A stretch of 64,000 nucleotides of DNA from Dactylis glomerata (taxonomy: Eukaryota > Streptophyta > Magnoliopsida > Poales > Poaceae). Each line of letters starts with the position of its first letter. Position 1 is the first letter of the stretch. The notes beneath the pieces were generated by a model. That model had not been told where the DNA came from and made no database searches. It was given only the letters and a program-made list of their open reading frames with translations. This document shows, in pieces, positions 1 to 10,117 of the stretch. The stretch is from positions 3,149,716 to 3,213,715 of the forward strand of contig QXEO01000464.1 in NCBI GenBank assembly GCA_007115705.1, given 5' to 3'. The position numbers were made by a program, and so were the translations under genes.

Positions 1-1270
1 TAAACATGATTAAACGGATCAACATATGGATGAGTGAAACATAACAACTCAAATGCTTGCTCAAGGTAGAAGGAGATAGGTTGACTCAACATAAAGGTAA
101 AAGATAGGCCCTTCGCAGAGGGAAGCAGGGATTAAACATGTGCTAGAGCTTTTCATTTGTAAAACAGAGGTAAAAAGTATTTTGAGAGGTGGTTGCTTTT
201 GTCAACGACTAGCAACGGAGTTCTTGATATCTTCCATACTAAACAAGTGAGAGCGGTTCCGAGATGTTTGATTAATTGGCACTTTAGCGCTTTTTTATAG
301 CTTTGCACTCCTCCCCACCTTTTTCCTTTCTCAAACCATGGCTAACCGATTCCATCGGGTGCCGACCAACATTCACATACCATGGAGGAGTGCCTTTTTC
401 TTTCTTTTTAAGATTATAATGGTCTGACCAGCTCCCTTTCAAAATTAATGATGAGCAGATGAAGCTGCCTAGTCGAAGGGTACTCAATTTAGTATGGAAG
501 ATAACAAACCATCCACTACGTCCTCATGAGCTAAAAACAGTGGCACAAAGTTAAGAAGTGTTTGAAGGTTTTTGAAAGGTAGCACATGAAAATTTACTTG
601 GAATGGCTTAAAATACCATGTATAGGAATTTATAGTGGACTCTTTGGAAGTGACTTGGCTATTGGGAATTGGATGCACGAGAAGTATTTCCTCTCAGTAC
701 AGGTTTTTGGCTAGCAAGGCTGGGAAGCAAACATAAGAGTTGCATGAAACACACACACACCCATATAATAAGAACAATCATGCAAACTCCCTTGAAGGTG
801 CAACGATTTTAACTTTAAGAATATCAATGCTTATAAACCAAGCATAAAGGAAAACTGAAGTGATGCAACTACAAGACTTCTTTATTCTTCTACTCAAACC
901 TCAAGGTAAAAATTGCTACTGACCAAGCTAGGTTTGCCAAAACCAAATAAATCTACTCATGCTCCCAATGTGATACCAATACCAATCAACAAGACTAAAA
1001 TTATAGGAGAGATTGCAGGCTGACATAAAGTATGCGAAAAGTAAACGATAAAACTTCTCATTAATATTTTATTACCGCAACTCACACCAAGGGATACATA
1101 GATAACCAACTAAGGAGGATACTTCCAAACTGCAACTATTCTATAAGATAACTTCTTTATTCATGATATGACTCTACTTGAAAAGTAAATGAGCATAAGG
1201 TAATGATGTGATACCGCGGCACTCCCCCAAGCTTGGAACAAGCCAAGGGGATGCCTATACCGATGACGAA
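1..1270 (-). other. 3' non-coding region of element A
   Basis: There is no credible coding sequence here. The stretch lies between the coiled-coil ORF and the 3' LTR, which is not in the window: neither LTR terminus seen at 6956-8466 recurs here. A short (ac) run lies near 750. Just past the ORF, on the minus strand, is the purine-rich phrase CTTGGGGGAGTGCC near 1222-1235, which I recall from 3' parts of Athila-like grass elements. Short ORFs here are taken as chance. Confidence 0.6.
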
Positions 1271-1771
1271 TTACTCCTTTGGTGGTGGTGGCGCATCCTC
1301 ATCGCTAGCGTACTTCCAAGGCAGAGGTCCTCCATCAAAGAAGGATGTCCTGGTCTCCAAAATCCTGAAAATTGCAGCGGCACTCATTTGTTGAAATCTA
1401 GCTTCATACTCACAATTTTGGTTCTGCACGTCGTAGAGTTGTGCTTGTAATTGGCTAGTCGTCTCCTGAAGTGAGAGGACATCCTTCCATAGCTCTGTAG
1501 TCTCCCTCTTGTACCTGGCAACAAGATCTTGATTAATCCTATAAATAATGTCCACCTCGCGTTTTGCCATCTTCTTGTACTTGAAGACTTCCTGTTCCAA
1601 TGCTTCCATCCTTGATTTGAGACTCCCTTCTCCCTTGGGTCCTTGGACATCTTTAATCTGCAACTCCCCCTCCTTGAGTGACAACTCCTTCAGATGCATC
1701 TTCAGCTCCTTCATATACGGATTGATGGAATCCGTAGGAGGGTTCTCTTTAGGAGAACCGGACGAAGACAT
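1271..1771 (-). CDS. Small coiled-coil protein of element A, in the env-like slot
   Basis: About 166 codons, read from the ATG at 1769-1771 (MSSSGSPKEN...). The frame stays open upstream to 1999, but that extension crosses a promoter-like region and is probably untranslated. The protein is charged and helical, with heptad-like stretches at roughly residues 20-55 and 65-130 and a proline-rich acidic end (DEDAPPPPKE). Athila elements often carry an extra or env-like ORF in this position. I see no signal peptide, transmembrane segment or glycoprotein feature, so an envelope role is not supported. A TATA-like sequence lies about 95 bp upstream, which suggests a separate short mRNA. Function unknown. 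Confidence 0.6.
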   Translation of the reverse strand: MSSSGSPKENPPTDSINPYMKELKMHLKELSLKEGELQIKDVQGPKGEGSLKSRMEALEQEVFKYKKMAKREVDIIYRINQDLVARYKRETTELWKDVLSLQETTSQLQAQLYDVQNQNCEYEARFQQMSAAAIFRILETRTSFFDGGPLPWKYASDEDAPPPPKE

Positions 1772-1865
1772 TGTAACTCCAAAACCGAAGGCAATCCCTG
1801 ACAGAAACAGCTCGAAACAAAACACGACGAGAAAACGATATACAGACCTCGGGGACTCCGGGGAG

Positions 1866-1872
1866 TTAAATA
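1866..1872 (-). promoter_or_regulatory. TATA-like box upstream of the coiled-coil ORF
   Basis: The minus strand reads TATTTAA at this position, about 95 bp before the ATG at 1771 and directly downstream of the G-box inverted repeat at 1941-1990. The spacing suits an internal promoter for a subgenomic transcript. Transcription itself is inferred. Confidence 0.45.
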
Positions 1873-1940
1873 GGCAAAAATCATAAATCGAAACGAAGTC
1901 ACAGGAGGAAACCGGGACGGAAACAAGTTCCGATGTGATC

Positions 1941-1990
1941 TCACACGTGGGTGGCGTGGCCAGGGGTGGGCCCGCGCCACCCGTGTGTGA
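1941..1990. repeat. Inverted repeat with G-box core
   Basis: Arms TCACACGTGGGTGGCG and CGCCACCCGTGTGTGA are near-perfect reverse complements (14 of 16) around a GC-rich loop. The left arm contains CACGTG. A similar inverted repeat occurs in the 5' LTR at 8133-8190, so the motif precedes both presumed transcription units of element A. Confidence 0.7.
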
Positions 1991-2109
1991 GACACACACG
2001 GACTCCTTTTCCTCCCCGTTTTCGTCTCGTGATTTTTTATATTTAGTAAAAACAGTAAAAATATTAAAGAAAGAACTTTTCGTGAAACTTTTCTGACTAG
2101 AACTGTTAC

Positions 2110-2691
2110 CTATTTGAAAGCGAACTCTACAGGTTCCTGCAGTTTGTCTTGGATATAATCTTCCGGAGAAACTGTTTCAATAGCATCGACATCTTCGTTG
2201 TAAGAATCTCCAGAAATATAATGCTTGAGTCTTTGCCCATTCACCACTTGTGTAGAATCATCTTTCAATGAAGCAATCTTGATAGCACCTGAGCGGTACA
2301 CTTCCACAATAACATATGGTCCTTCCCACTTGGAAAGTAATTTTCCTGCAAAAAATCTGAGACGGGACCTATACAATAGAACTTTTTCACCAACATGAAA
2401 CTCTCTCTTAAGAATTCTCTTATCATGCCATTGCTTGACTTTCTCTTTGAAAAGTCTGGCATTCTCATACGCTTCATTTCTCCACTCATCTAGAGAACTC
2501 AGATCTAACAATCTTTTCTTACCGGCTAGTTTAAAATCTCTATTAAGCTCCTTCACTGCCCAAAAAGCTTTGTGTTCTAATTCTAAGGGCAAGTGACACG
2601 CTTTTCCGTAAACCATCTTATAAGGAGACATACCCATGGGATTCTTATAAGCAGTTCTATAAGCCCATAAAGCGTCATTTAACTTACTAGC
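2110..2691 (-). pseudogene. C-terminal integrase of element A, beyond a premature stop
   Basis: This continues the gag-pol frame directly after a TAG codon at 2692-2694, with no frameshift. It includes the post-catalytic integrase segment (ALWAYRTAYK, then GMSPYKMVYGKACHLP) and the SH3-like end (VLLYRSRLRFFAGKLLSKWEGPYVI). It would be expressed only by readthrough or reinitiation. The codon was most likely TGG (Trp) originally. Confidence 0.85.
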
Positions 2692-5600
2692 CTAGTTTTT
2701 CCTAGATTTAGTGACAGTCTTCTGCAAGATAGACTTGATCTCCCTATTTGAAAGCTCTACTTGCCCACTAGTTTGGGGATGGTAAGCAGAAGCAATTCTA
2801 TGATTAACATCATATTTAGCAAGCGTCTTTCTAAAACTACCGTGAATAAAATGAGAACCTCCATCAGTCATAAGGTATCTAGGCACTCCAAACCTAGGAA
2901 AAATAACATCCTTAAGCATTTTTAACGAAGTCTCACCATCGGCACTCTTTGTAGGTATGGCTTCTACCCATTTAGTAACATAATCAACAGCAACAAGTAT
3001 ATGGGTATAGCCTTTTGAAGGGGGAAAAGGACCCATAAAATCAAATCCCCAACAATCAAACGGTTCTATAACAAGAGTGTAATTCATAGGCATTTCATTG
3101 CGTCTAGAAATATTACCAACTCTTTGACATTCATCACAAGATAAAACATACCTTCTGGCATCCTTAAAGAGGGTCGGCCAATAAAAACCTGATTGTAGAA
3201 CCTTCTGCGCGGTTCTATCTCCAGCATGATGCCCTCCATAAGCACTGCTATGGCATTTTCTTAGTATCTCTTGTTGCTCATATTCTGGTACGCATCTCCT
3301 CATAATTCCATCAACTCCCTCTTTATATAAATGTGGGTCATCCCAAAAATAATGCCTCAGATCATAAAAGAATTTTCTTCTTTGCTGAGCTGTAAAGGTT
3401 GGAGGCAAATACTTGGAAACAATAAAGTTAGCATAATCAGCATACCAAGGAAGGTCTCGCGAAGTTAAATTAATTGCAGCCAACTGTTCATTTGGAAAAC
3501 TATCATTAACAGGAATAGGATCAAAAGAAATGTTTTCCAATCTAGATAAGTTGTCGGCCACAAGATTTTCAGCACCTTTCCTATCTACGATATGCAAATC
3601 AAACTCTTGTAAAAGCAACACCCATCTAATAAGCCTAGGCTTAGCATCCTTCTTAGTCATAAGATATCTAATAGCTGCATGATCAGTATGAATAGTAACT
3701 TTAGAATCAACAATGTAAGATCTAAACTTATCACATGCAAAAACAACAGCAAGAAACTCTTTCTCAGTAGTAGCATAATTCTTCTGAGCAGCATCAAGAG
3801 TCTTACTAGCATAATGAATAACATTCAACTTATTATCTACGCGCTGTCCAAGAACAGCACCAACAGCAAAATCACTAGCATCACACATAATTTCAAAGGG
3901 TAAATTCCAATCAGGTGGTTGAACAATAGGAGCAGTAGTTAAAGCCCTCTTAAGAGTTTCAAAAGCTTCCTTACAATCATCATCAAAGACAAATGGTACA
4001 TCCTTTTGAAGAAGATTGGTAAGAGGCTTTGAAATCTTAGAGAAGTCTTTAATAAACCTCCTATAGAAACCAGCATGACCAAGAATACTACGAATACCTT
4101 TAACATCTCTTGGGCAAGGCATTTTCTCAATTGCCTCCACTTTTGCTCTGTCAACTTCAATACCTCTTTCAGAAATTTTATGTCCAAGGACAATTCCATC
4201 ATTTACCATAAAGTGGCATTTCTCCCAATTAAGAACAAGGTTAGTTTCTTCGCACCTCTGCAAAACTTTATCAAGGTTGTGCAAACAATTATCAAAAGAA
4301 GTTCCATAGACGGAGAAATCGTCCATGAAGACCTCCACAATTTCTTCACAAAAGCCATGAAAAATAGCAGACATACATCTTTGAAAAGTAGCAGGAGCAT
4401 TGCATAAACCGAACGGCATACGTCTATAAGCATAAGTTCCATAAGGACAAGTAAAAGTGGTTTTCTCTTGATCATCCCTCTTAACAGCAATTTGAGAAAA
4501 ACCAGAATAACCATCAAGGAAACAAAAATGAGTCTTCTTAGACAACCTTTCTAGCATTTGATCTATAAACGGTAAGGGGTAATGATCTTTCTTAGTAACT
4601 TTATTTACCTTCCTATAATCAATGCACATTCTATAACCAACTACTACCCTCTGAGGAATAAGCTCGTTATTCTCATTAGGTACAACAGTCATACCTCCTT
4701 TCTTAGGAACACAATGAACAGGACTAACCCATCTACTATCAGCAATAGGATAAATAATACCAGCATCAAGGAGCTTTAATACCTCATTTCTTACCACGTC
4801 CTTCATCTTCGGAATTAAGCGGCGTTGATGCTCTACAACTGGCTTTGCATCTTCCTCCATATTAATAGCATGCTGACATAAAGTGGGAGAAATCCCTTTT
4901 AAATCATCCAGAGTATATCCCATAGCTCCTCGGTGTTTCCTTAATATCTCTAATAATCTTTCTTCTTCCTTTCCTGAAAGTTTAGAACTAATAATAACAG
5001 GATATATTTTCTTATCATCAATATAAGCATATTTGAGGTCATCAGGCAAAGGCTTTAATTCAAACACAGGATCTTCTTTAGGTGGCAAAGTGGTACCAAG
5101 ATCCTCAACAGGTAGATTATGTTTAAGTAACGGTTGTTGATGAAGGAGAATGTCGTCAATCTCTTCTCTTTCCTTGCTAAAAACATCACTTTCGTGATCT
5201 TCCATGAATTGCTGCAAGGCATTATTAGGATCAAGAGCAATAGAAGCAAGCTGTTCAACTCGAAAATTTTCATTAGGCATTTCATTTTCATAAGAAGTCT
5301 TAGCAAACTTAGAAAAGTTAAACTCATAAGACTCTCCATTAAACTTAGTAAAAAATTTCTCCTTCTTACAATCTATCACGGCGCCACAGGTGTTCAAAAA
5401 TGGTCGACCAAAAATAATAGGACAAGTTTCACTAGCCTCCTTACCAAGTACTAGAAAATCAGTGGGGTATTTAGTCTTACCGCATAGAACTTCCACATCT
5501 CGAACAATACCAAGAGGCCAAACAGTCTCTCTGTTTGCAAGCTGAATAACCACATCAATATCTTCAAGTTCACAAGCACCAATCTCGTGCATAATTTCTT

Positions 5601-6840
5601 TATAAAGCTCCAAGGGAATAGCACTTGCACTGGCACCAATATCGCATAAACCATAATAACAATGATCTCCAATCCTGACAGAAATAACAGGAACACTTGC
5701 TTTCCTGTGCTTTTTAGGATGTGAAAGAATGTTAGAAGCATCTTCACAAAAAAGAATATATTCATCTCCCACATCTTTAGTAACTAGATCCTTCAATATA
5801 GCTACAGGAGACTTAATAGTAATTTGCTCATCAGGTTCTGTAGCTCTCTTAGTACTTTTATTAGACACACTTACCAAAGTAGAATACTTTTTTACCTTAG
5901 CAGGGAAAGGTGTCTTCTCAAAATAAGGTTCAGGCACAATGCTATCAACAGTATAAACTTCAGTAGCTGCAGCAGGAATATGACTAATAGAATCTTTGTA
6001 AGGCGCATGATATTTGTTCCAATCTTTCTTTGGAACATCAATATAAGAGGCAAAAGCCTTAAGACAATTAGCAAGTTTTTGAGAATCAAGACCATAAGCA
6101 GCGCTAACATTATGAAAGTCCTCGGTTCCCATAAAAGATTTAATGCATTCATAATCATAGTTTATACCTGACTTCCTATCTTTGTCGTTTTCCCAACCTT
6201 CAGCATTCTCTTGTATACGGTCAAGAAGTTTCCACTTAGCATCTTCTTTCATATGAGTAAATGATCCAAAGCAAGAAGCATCCAAATAATCCTTATCAGG
6301 AAGAGTGAGCCGCGCATAAAAATTATTAATAACAATATTATTGGGGAGCTCATGAATGGGGCATTTGAGCATTAGTAACTTCAATCTCCCCCACGCTTGG
6401 GCAATACTCTCTCCATCATGAGGCCAAAAATTATATATCCGGTTACGGTCTTTATGAATTTCACTTGGAGGATAAAACTTGGAATAAAAGAGAGGCACAA
6501 CATCCTCCCATGCCATAGATGGACCATCTTGGAGTAGTCGATACCACTCTTCAGCTCTGCCTTTCAATGATATAGAGAATAATTTCTTCTTGACCTGGCT
6601 TGGTGAAATACCTGCACATCTGAACAACTCGCATAATTCATGTATAAATAATAAGTGATCACCCGGATGGACAGTTCCATCTCCTGAATAGCAGTTATCC
6701 ATAATTCGCCCAACAATTTTCATAGGTATTTTAAAAGGATCAATTTCAGCAGGTGGTGGCGGTGGTGGTTCCTCCGCATGTGCAGCAGTAGCAGTAGTAG
6801 ATGTGTTTCCAAATAGGAAACCAAATGGAGAGTTCTCCAT
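2692..6840 (-). CDS. Gag-Pol polyprotein of element A (gag, PR, RT, RNase H, INT core)
   Basis: About 1382 codons from the ATG at 6838-6840 (MENSPFGFLFG). An in-frame Met 11 codons earlier is less likely because it lies nearer the LTR in leader sequence. Approximate domains: retrotransposon gag at 90-185 (GRAEEWYRLL, then FYPPSE); aspartic protease near 395 with CDIGAS; RT with YRKVNK, FLDGYSGFSQI and the catalytic FMDD near 838; RNase H from about 985 (CDASDF, then TDHAAIRYL); integrase zinc finger near 1200-1245 (HHCC) and catalytic D, D and E near 1267 (GFDFMGP), 1324 (TDGGSH) and 1362 (GQVELSNRE). Gag and pol are fused in one frame without recoding. A TAG near codon 1382, just after the catalytic Glu, cuts off the rest of integrase, so the copy is probably not autonomous. 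Confidence 0.92.
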   Translation of the reverse strand: MENSPFGFLFGNTSTTATAAHAEEPPPPPPAEIDPFKIPMKIVGRIMDNCYSGDGTVHPGDHLLFIHELCELFRCAGISPSQVKKKLFSISLKGRAEEWYRLLQDGPSMAWEDVVPLFYSKFYPPSEIHKDRNRIYNFWPHDGESIAQAWGRLKLLMLKCPIHELPNNIVINNFYARLTLPDKDYLDASCFGSFTHMKEDAKWKLLDRIQENAEGWENDKDRKSGINYDYECIKSFMGTEDFHNVSAAYGLDSQKLANCLKAFASYIDVPKKDWNKYHAPYKDSISHIPAAATEVYTVDSIVPEPYFEKTPFPAKVKKYSTLVSVSNKSTKRATEPDEQITIKSPVAILKDLVTKDVGDEYILFCEDASNILSHPKKHRKASVPVISVRIGDHCYYGLCDIGASASAIPLELYKEIMHEIGACELEDIDVVIQLANRETVWPLGIVRDVEVLCGKTKYPTDFLVLGKEASETCPIIFGRPFLNTCGAVIDCKKEKFFTKFNGESYEFNFSKFAKTSYENEMPNENFRVEQLASIALDPNNALQQFMEDHESDVFSKEREEIDDILLHQQPLLKHNLPVEDLGTTLPPKEDPVFELKPLPDDLKYAYIDDKKIYPVIISSKLSGKEEERLLEILRKHRGAMGYTLDDLKGISPTLCQHAINMEEDAKPVVEHQRRLIPKMKDVVRNEVLKLLDAGIIYPIADSRWVSPVHCVPKKGGMTVVPNENNELIPQRVVVGYRMCIDYRKVNKVTKKDHYPLPFIDQMLERLSKKTHFCFLDGYSGFSQIAVKRDDQEKTTFTCPYGTYAYRRMPFGLCNAPATFQRCMSAIFHGFCEEIVEVFMDDFSVYGTSFDNCLHNLDKVLQRCEETNLVLNWEKCHFMVNDGIVLGHKISERGIEVDRAKVEAIEKMPCPRDVKGIRSILGHAGFYRRFIKDFSKISKPLTNLLQKDVPFVFDDDCKEAFETLKRALTTAPIVQPPDWNLPFEIMCDASDFAVGAVLGQRVDNKLNVIHYASKTLDAAQKNYATTEKEFLAVVFACDKFRSYIVDSKVTIHTDHAAIRYLMTKKDAKPRLIRWVLLLQEFDLHIVDRKGAENLVADNLSRLENISFDPIPVNDSFPNEQLAAINLTSRDLPWYADYANFIVSKYLPPTFTAQQRRKFFYDLRHYFWDDPHLYKEGVDGIMRRCVPEYEQQEILRKCHSSAYGGHHAGDRTAQKVLQSGFYWPTLFKDARRYVLSCDECQRVGNISRRNEMPMNYTLVIEPFDCWGFDFMGPFPPSKGYTHILVAVDYVTKWVEAIPTKSADGETSLKMLKDVIFPRFGVPRYLMTDGGSHFIHGSFRKTLAKYDVNHRIASAYHPQTSGQVELSNREIKSILQKTVTKSRKN

Positions 6841-6925
6841 AGCAGAGTAAAATAAAAGACAAGATAAAAACAATACTCACAGCGATGGTTACCTTTACCA
6901 ATTCCACTCTCCAATAGCGCTACAC

Positions 6926-6943
6926 TCCCCGGCAACGGCGCCA
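6926..6943 (-). other. Primer binding site of element A (tRNA-Asp type)
   Basis: The minus strand reads TGGCGCCGTTGCCGGGGA, complementary to the 3' end of plant tRNA-Asp as I know it. It starts 12 nt inside the LTR end at 6956, the offset spacing seen in Athila elements. The rest of 6841-6955 is a leader with no other feature seen. Confidence 0.85.
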
Positions 6944-6955
6944 GAAAATAGTCTT

Positions 6956-8466
6956 GATGACCCACAAGTATAGGGGGTGTATCGTAGTACTTTCGATAAA
7001 TAAGAGTGTCGAACCCAATGAGGAGCAGAAGGTGTTGAGGAGCAGTTTTGATCAAGGAATCACTGTAAATACTAGCAAACAGGTTTTCAGGAGTATTTGG
7101 TATTACGAGTAAATAAAGTGCGAGTAAATAAAAGACAGTAGTAACAATTGCAGCAAGTGGCCCAATCCTTTATTCAGCAAAGGACAAGCCGGTTGTGTTC
7201 TTATAATAACCAAACGTTCTCGAGGACACACGGGAGTTTTCTGTCAAGAGCTTTCGCTTCATAAAGCCAATAGTATTCAATGGTTTGGTAAGTGTTATGG
7301 GGGTGAACCTGTGCTAGCGCACTACCCTTACTAGGATAAATACACACTTGTGATTATACCTCCTGCAAGCATCCGCAAATACAAGAAAGTAATTAAGATA
7401 AATCTAACCACAGCCTTAAACTCTAGAGTCCTACGCTCCCTGGTGCAATGGTTTCCCAACGGAGGTTTAGGTTTATGTCACTCCAGCAACCCCACAATCG
7501 GTAGCCAAATACACAACGCATCTCACTAGGCCCATAAATGGTGAAGTATCATGTAGTCGACGTTCACATGACACCACTAGTGAAATAGCACCACAACAAT
7601 ATCAAACCATTAAATATTTCTCAACAATAATTCACTACTAACATCTTGACTTCTCCCATGTCCTCAAGAACTAAACGAACTACTCACAAGACATCATATG
7701 GATCATGATCAGAGGTGAAATAATGGTAAATAACAATCTGAACATAAATCTTAACTCAACGGTTCCACTCAATAGCATCAACTACAAGAGTAATCAACAC
7801 CGGGAAAGTTTCCCCTATGAATATAACAAGATCTAACTCAAGATGTTACAGCAGGATGGCGTGGTGATGGTGGAGATGAAGGTGCTGGTGATAGAGATGA
7901 TGACGATGATGATCCCGATGAAGTCCGGTGCGATGGTGATGACGATGGCGACGATCTCCCCTCTCCGGGAAGGGATTTCCCCGGCAGATTTCTGCCTGCC
8001 GGAGAGCTTTTCTCTCTCTGGTGTTTTCCGCCCCGCAGAGGCGGCTGAGTCTAATTGTGAGCCTCTCCCCTCCTTTAGGTTTTCGGGGACAATGATGTAC
8101 GCCAAAGGGCGATGGCAGAAGTGGGCCAGGGTGCCCTCACGTGGGCCCCGCGCGGCCAGGGGGGTGGCCGCGCCGCCCACGTGTGAGGGCGCCTCCTAGC
8201 CCCTCCCGTCTTCTCCTTCTGGCTTCCTGCGTCTTCTGGGAAATTGGAATTTCTGGGTATTTTTATGGAATTTTCCTGATCTTCAAAATATGGTCCCTCG
8301 ATGGTCCTTTTTCCAACAGAATCCTGACCCCGGCAGCAACTCCTCCGATGATCATCGAACATGTGAAAACAAAGGAAATAACATAAGTATCATGTCTAAA
8401 TATGAAATATATCAATGAATAACAGCAAATTATGATACAAAATAGTGATGCAAATTGGACGTATCA
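6956..8466 (-). repeat. 5' LTR of element A (about 1511 bp)
   Basis: On the minus strand it begins TGATACGTCC (8466) and ends GGGTCATCA (6956), with TG...CA termini. It holds a G-box inverted repeat at 8133-8190 and a (GATGATGAC)-like simple-sequence stretch at 7865-7950. No clear TATA box was found. There is no partner LTR in the window, so no age estimate is possible. Confidence 0.9.
8133..8190. repeat. LTR inverted repeat with two CACGTG/ACGTG cores
   Basis: Arms read GCCCTCACGTGGGC and GCCCACGTGTGAGGGC, with a second complementary GCGCGGCCA / TGGCCGCGC pair inside, so a long hairpin is possible. It lies about 280-330 bp from the LTR 5' end. It is similar in plan to the inverted repeat at 1941-1990. 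Confidence 0.7.
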
Positions 8467-9382
8467 AGGTCCCAGGCAAGGACTTCTTCACATACATGGG
8501 GTGTTAACACTAGCTGAAATCCAGGATCTGTACGTGGAAACTCCCGCTATGGGTCTATCGGAGCCTATTTCATGGTAAAGTGGGCCCAACCATTGCTTTC
8601 TATGTATATATGTCCTAAACAAACCAAAATAAAGAAAAAGATCCATCGGTGAGGCCTCATACGGAGAAAGCTATAGGGGTAGATCTCCAAAACCCCCCGG
8701 TCTAGGGTTTCACCGGATAAAGACCATCGGAGCATCGTCCACCCTAGAAAAATTGCATGCATGTGTCCCTAACATATGTGTATAGGTGTGACACAAGGTT
8801 GGTATATGCAAGATATATAGGTCCCGGGCAACGCCTTCTTCACATACATGGGGTGTTACCTCTAGCTGAAATCCAGGATATGTACGTGGAAACTCCTGCT
8901 ACGGGTCTATCAGAGCCTATTTCTTGGTAAAGTGGGCCCAACCATTGCTTTCCATGTATATATGTCCTAAACAAACCAAAATAAAGCAAAAGATCCATCG
9001 GTGAGGCCTCATACAGAGAAAGCTATAGGGGTAGATCTCTGAACACCCCCGGTCTAGGGTTTCACCGGATAAAGACCATCAGAGCATCATCCACCCTAGA
9101 AAACTTGCATGCATGTGTCCCTAACATATGTGTATAGGTGTGACACAAGGTTGGTACATGCAATATATATATAGGTCCCAGGGAAGGCCTTCTTCACATA
9201 CATCGGGTGTTAACACTAGCTGAAATCCAGGATCTGTATGTGGAAACTCCTGCTACGGGTCTATCGGAGCCTATTTCATGGTAAAGTGGGCCCAACCATT
9301 GCTTTCCATGTATATATGTCCTAAACAAACCAAAATAAAGCAAAAGATCCATCGGTGAGGCCTCATACAGAGAAAGCTATAG
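8467..9382. repeat. Tandem array, subfamily A units of about 353 bp
   Basis: Units begin AGGTCCC at 8467, 8819 and 9173, so periods are 352 and 354 bp; the third unit is incomplete. Copies differ at scattered positions. Shared landmarks are the TTCTTCACATACAT segment and CTAGGGTTTCACCGG. The third copy switches into subfamily B at about 9383. Open frames here are chance ORFs repeated by the array. Confidence 0.85.
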
Positions 9383-10117
9383 GGGTGCTGCTGGCTAGGG
9401 TTTCGCCCCAGATCGGGCTTTGGGGGCCCGCATGCAACCCAGAGCATGCATGCAGACCTAATATGTATGTGCATGTGTGTTGGTGGGTTGATGGGATTCA
9501 ATAGCTATAGCTCCCCGGCCGCTCTCACCTGCCTCTCACGTACATATCGCTCCCGACTCATGACTTAGAGGTGTAAACTCCCACGTCGGTTCCACCAAGG
9601 GGAACCTTGTCCTAGGAATGGCCAAACCTATGCTTACCATGTTCATATGTCCTAACTAAAGCTAAAGGAACACACTACCACACCTTAGTGCCGCCCTCTA
9701 GAGAAATCTAGGGGGGTAGACCGCACGGGTGCTGCTGGCTAGGGTTTCGCCCCAGATCGGGCTTCAGGGGCCCGCATGTAACCGAGAGCATGCATGTGGA
9801 CCTAACATGTGTGTGCATGTGTGTTGGTGGGTTGATGGGATTCAATAGCTATAGCTCCCCGCCGCTCTCACCTGCCTCCCACGTACATATCGCTCCCGAC
9901 TCATGACTTAGAGGTGTAAACTCCCACGTCGGTTCCACCGAGGGGAACCTTGTCCTAGGAATGGGTAAACCTATGCTTACCATGTTCATATGTCCTAACC
10001 AAAGCTAAAGAACACACTACCCCACCTTAGTGCCACCCTCCAAAGAAATCTAGGGGGGTAGACCACGCGGGTGCTGCTAGCTAGGGTTTCACCCCAGAAC
10101 AGGCTTCGGGGGCCCAG
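9383..10117. repeat. Tandem array, subfamily B units of about 343 bp
   Basis: Units begin GGGTGCTGCT at 9383, 9727 and 10069 (periods 344 and 342 bp); the third is truncated after about 49 bp. B units are distant relatives of A units: both keep the order of a TTACCATGT/TTCCATGT segment, ATATGTCCTAA, AGGGGGTAGA-like and CTAGGGTTTC, so the array has one origin with two diverged subfamilies. Confidence 0.75.

Larger units (their letters stand above)
1..8466 (-). mobile_element. Element A: Athila-lineage Ty3/gypsy LTR retrotransposon, 3' LTR outside window
   Basis: Minus-strand element. From right to left it shows the 5' LTR (6956-8466), a primer site matching tRNA-Asp, gag-PR-RT-RNaseH-INT in one frame (2692-6840, continuing to 2110 after one stop), a small coiled-coil ORF (1271-1771) and a long 3' non-coding part. 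The FMDD reverse transcriptase motif, the single RNase H and the extra ORF after pol fit the Athila lineage. The LTR resembles the Triticeae Sabrina/WHAM group, but the family was not verified. The 5' LTR abuts a CACTA tandem-repeat unit starting at 8467, so A inserted in that transposon. The 5-bp TSD would be AGGTC (8467-8471); its partner is off the window. Confidence 0.9.

Noticed and set aside
1271..1771. Envelope protein of element A
   Set aside because: The position fits, but there is no signal peptide, membrane segment or cleavage-site-like feature; the protein is a soluble coiled coil.
6926..6943. tRNA gene fragment
   Set aside because: The match is limited to the 3' end complement at the correct distance from an LTR, so it is a primer binding site. 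The same applies to 49946 and 61799.
8467..10117. Satellite (centromeric or subtelomeric) array
   Set aside because: The 350-bp units lie inside a CACTA transposon with subterminal repeats and a terminus at 10486, and only about five units are present.
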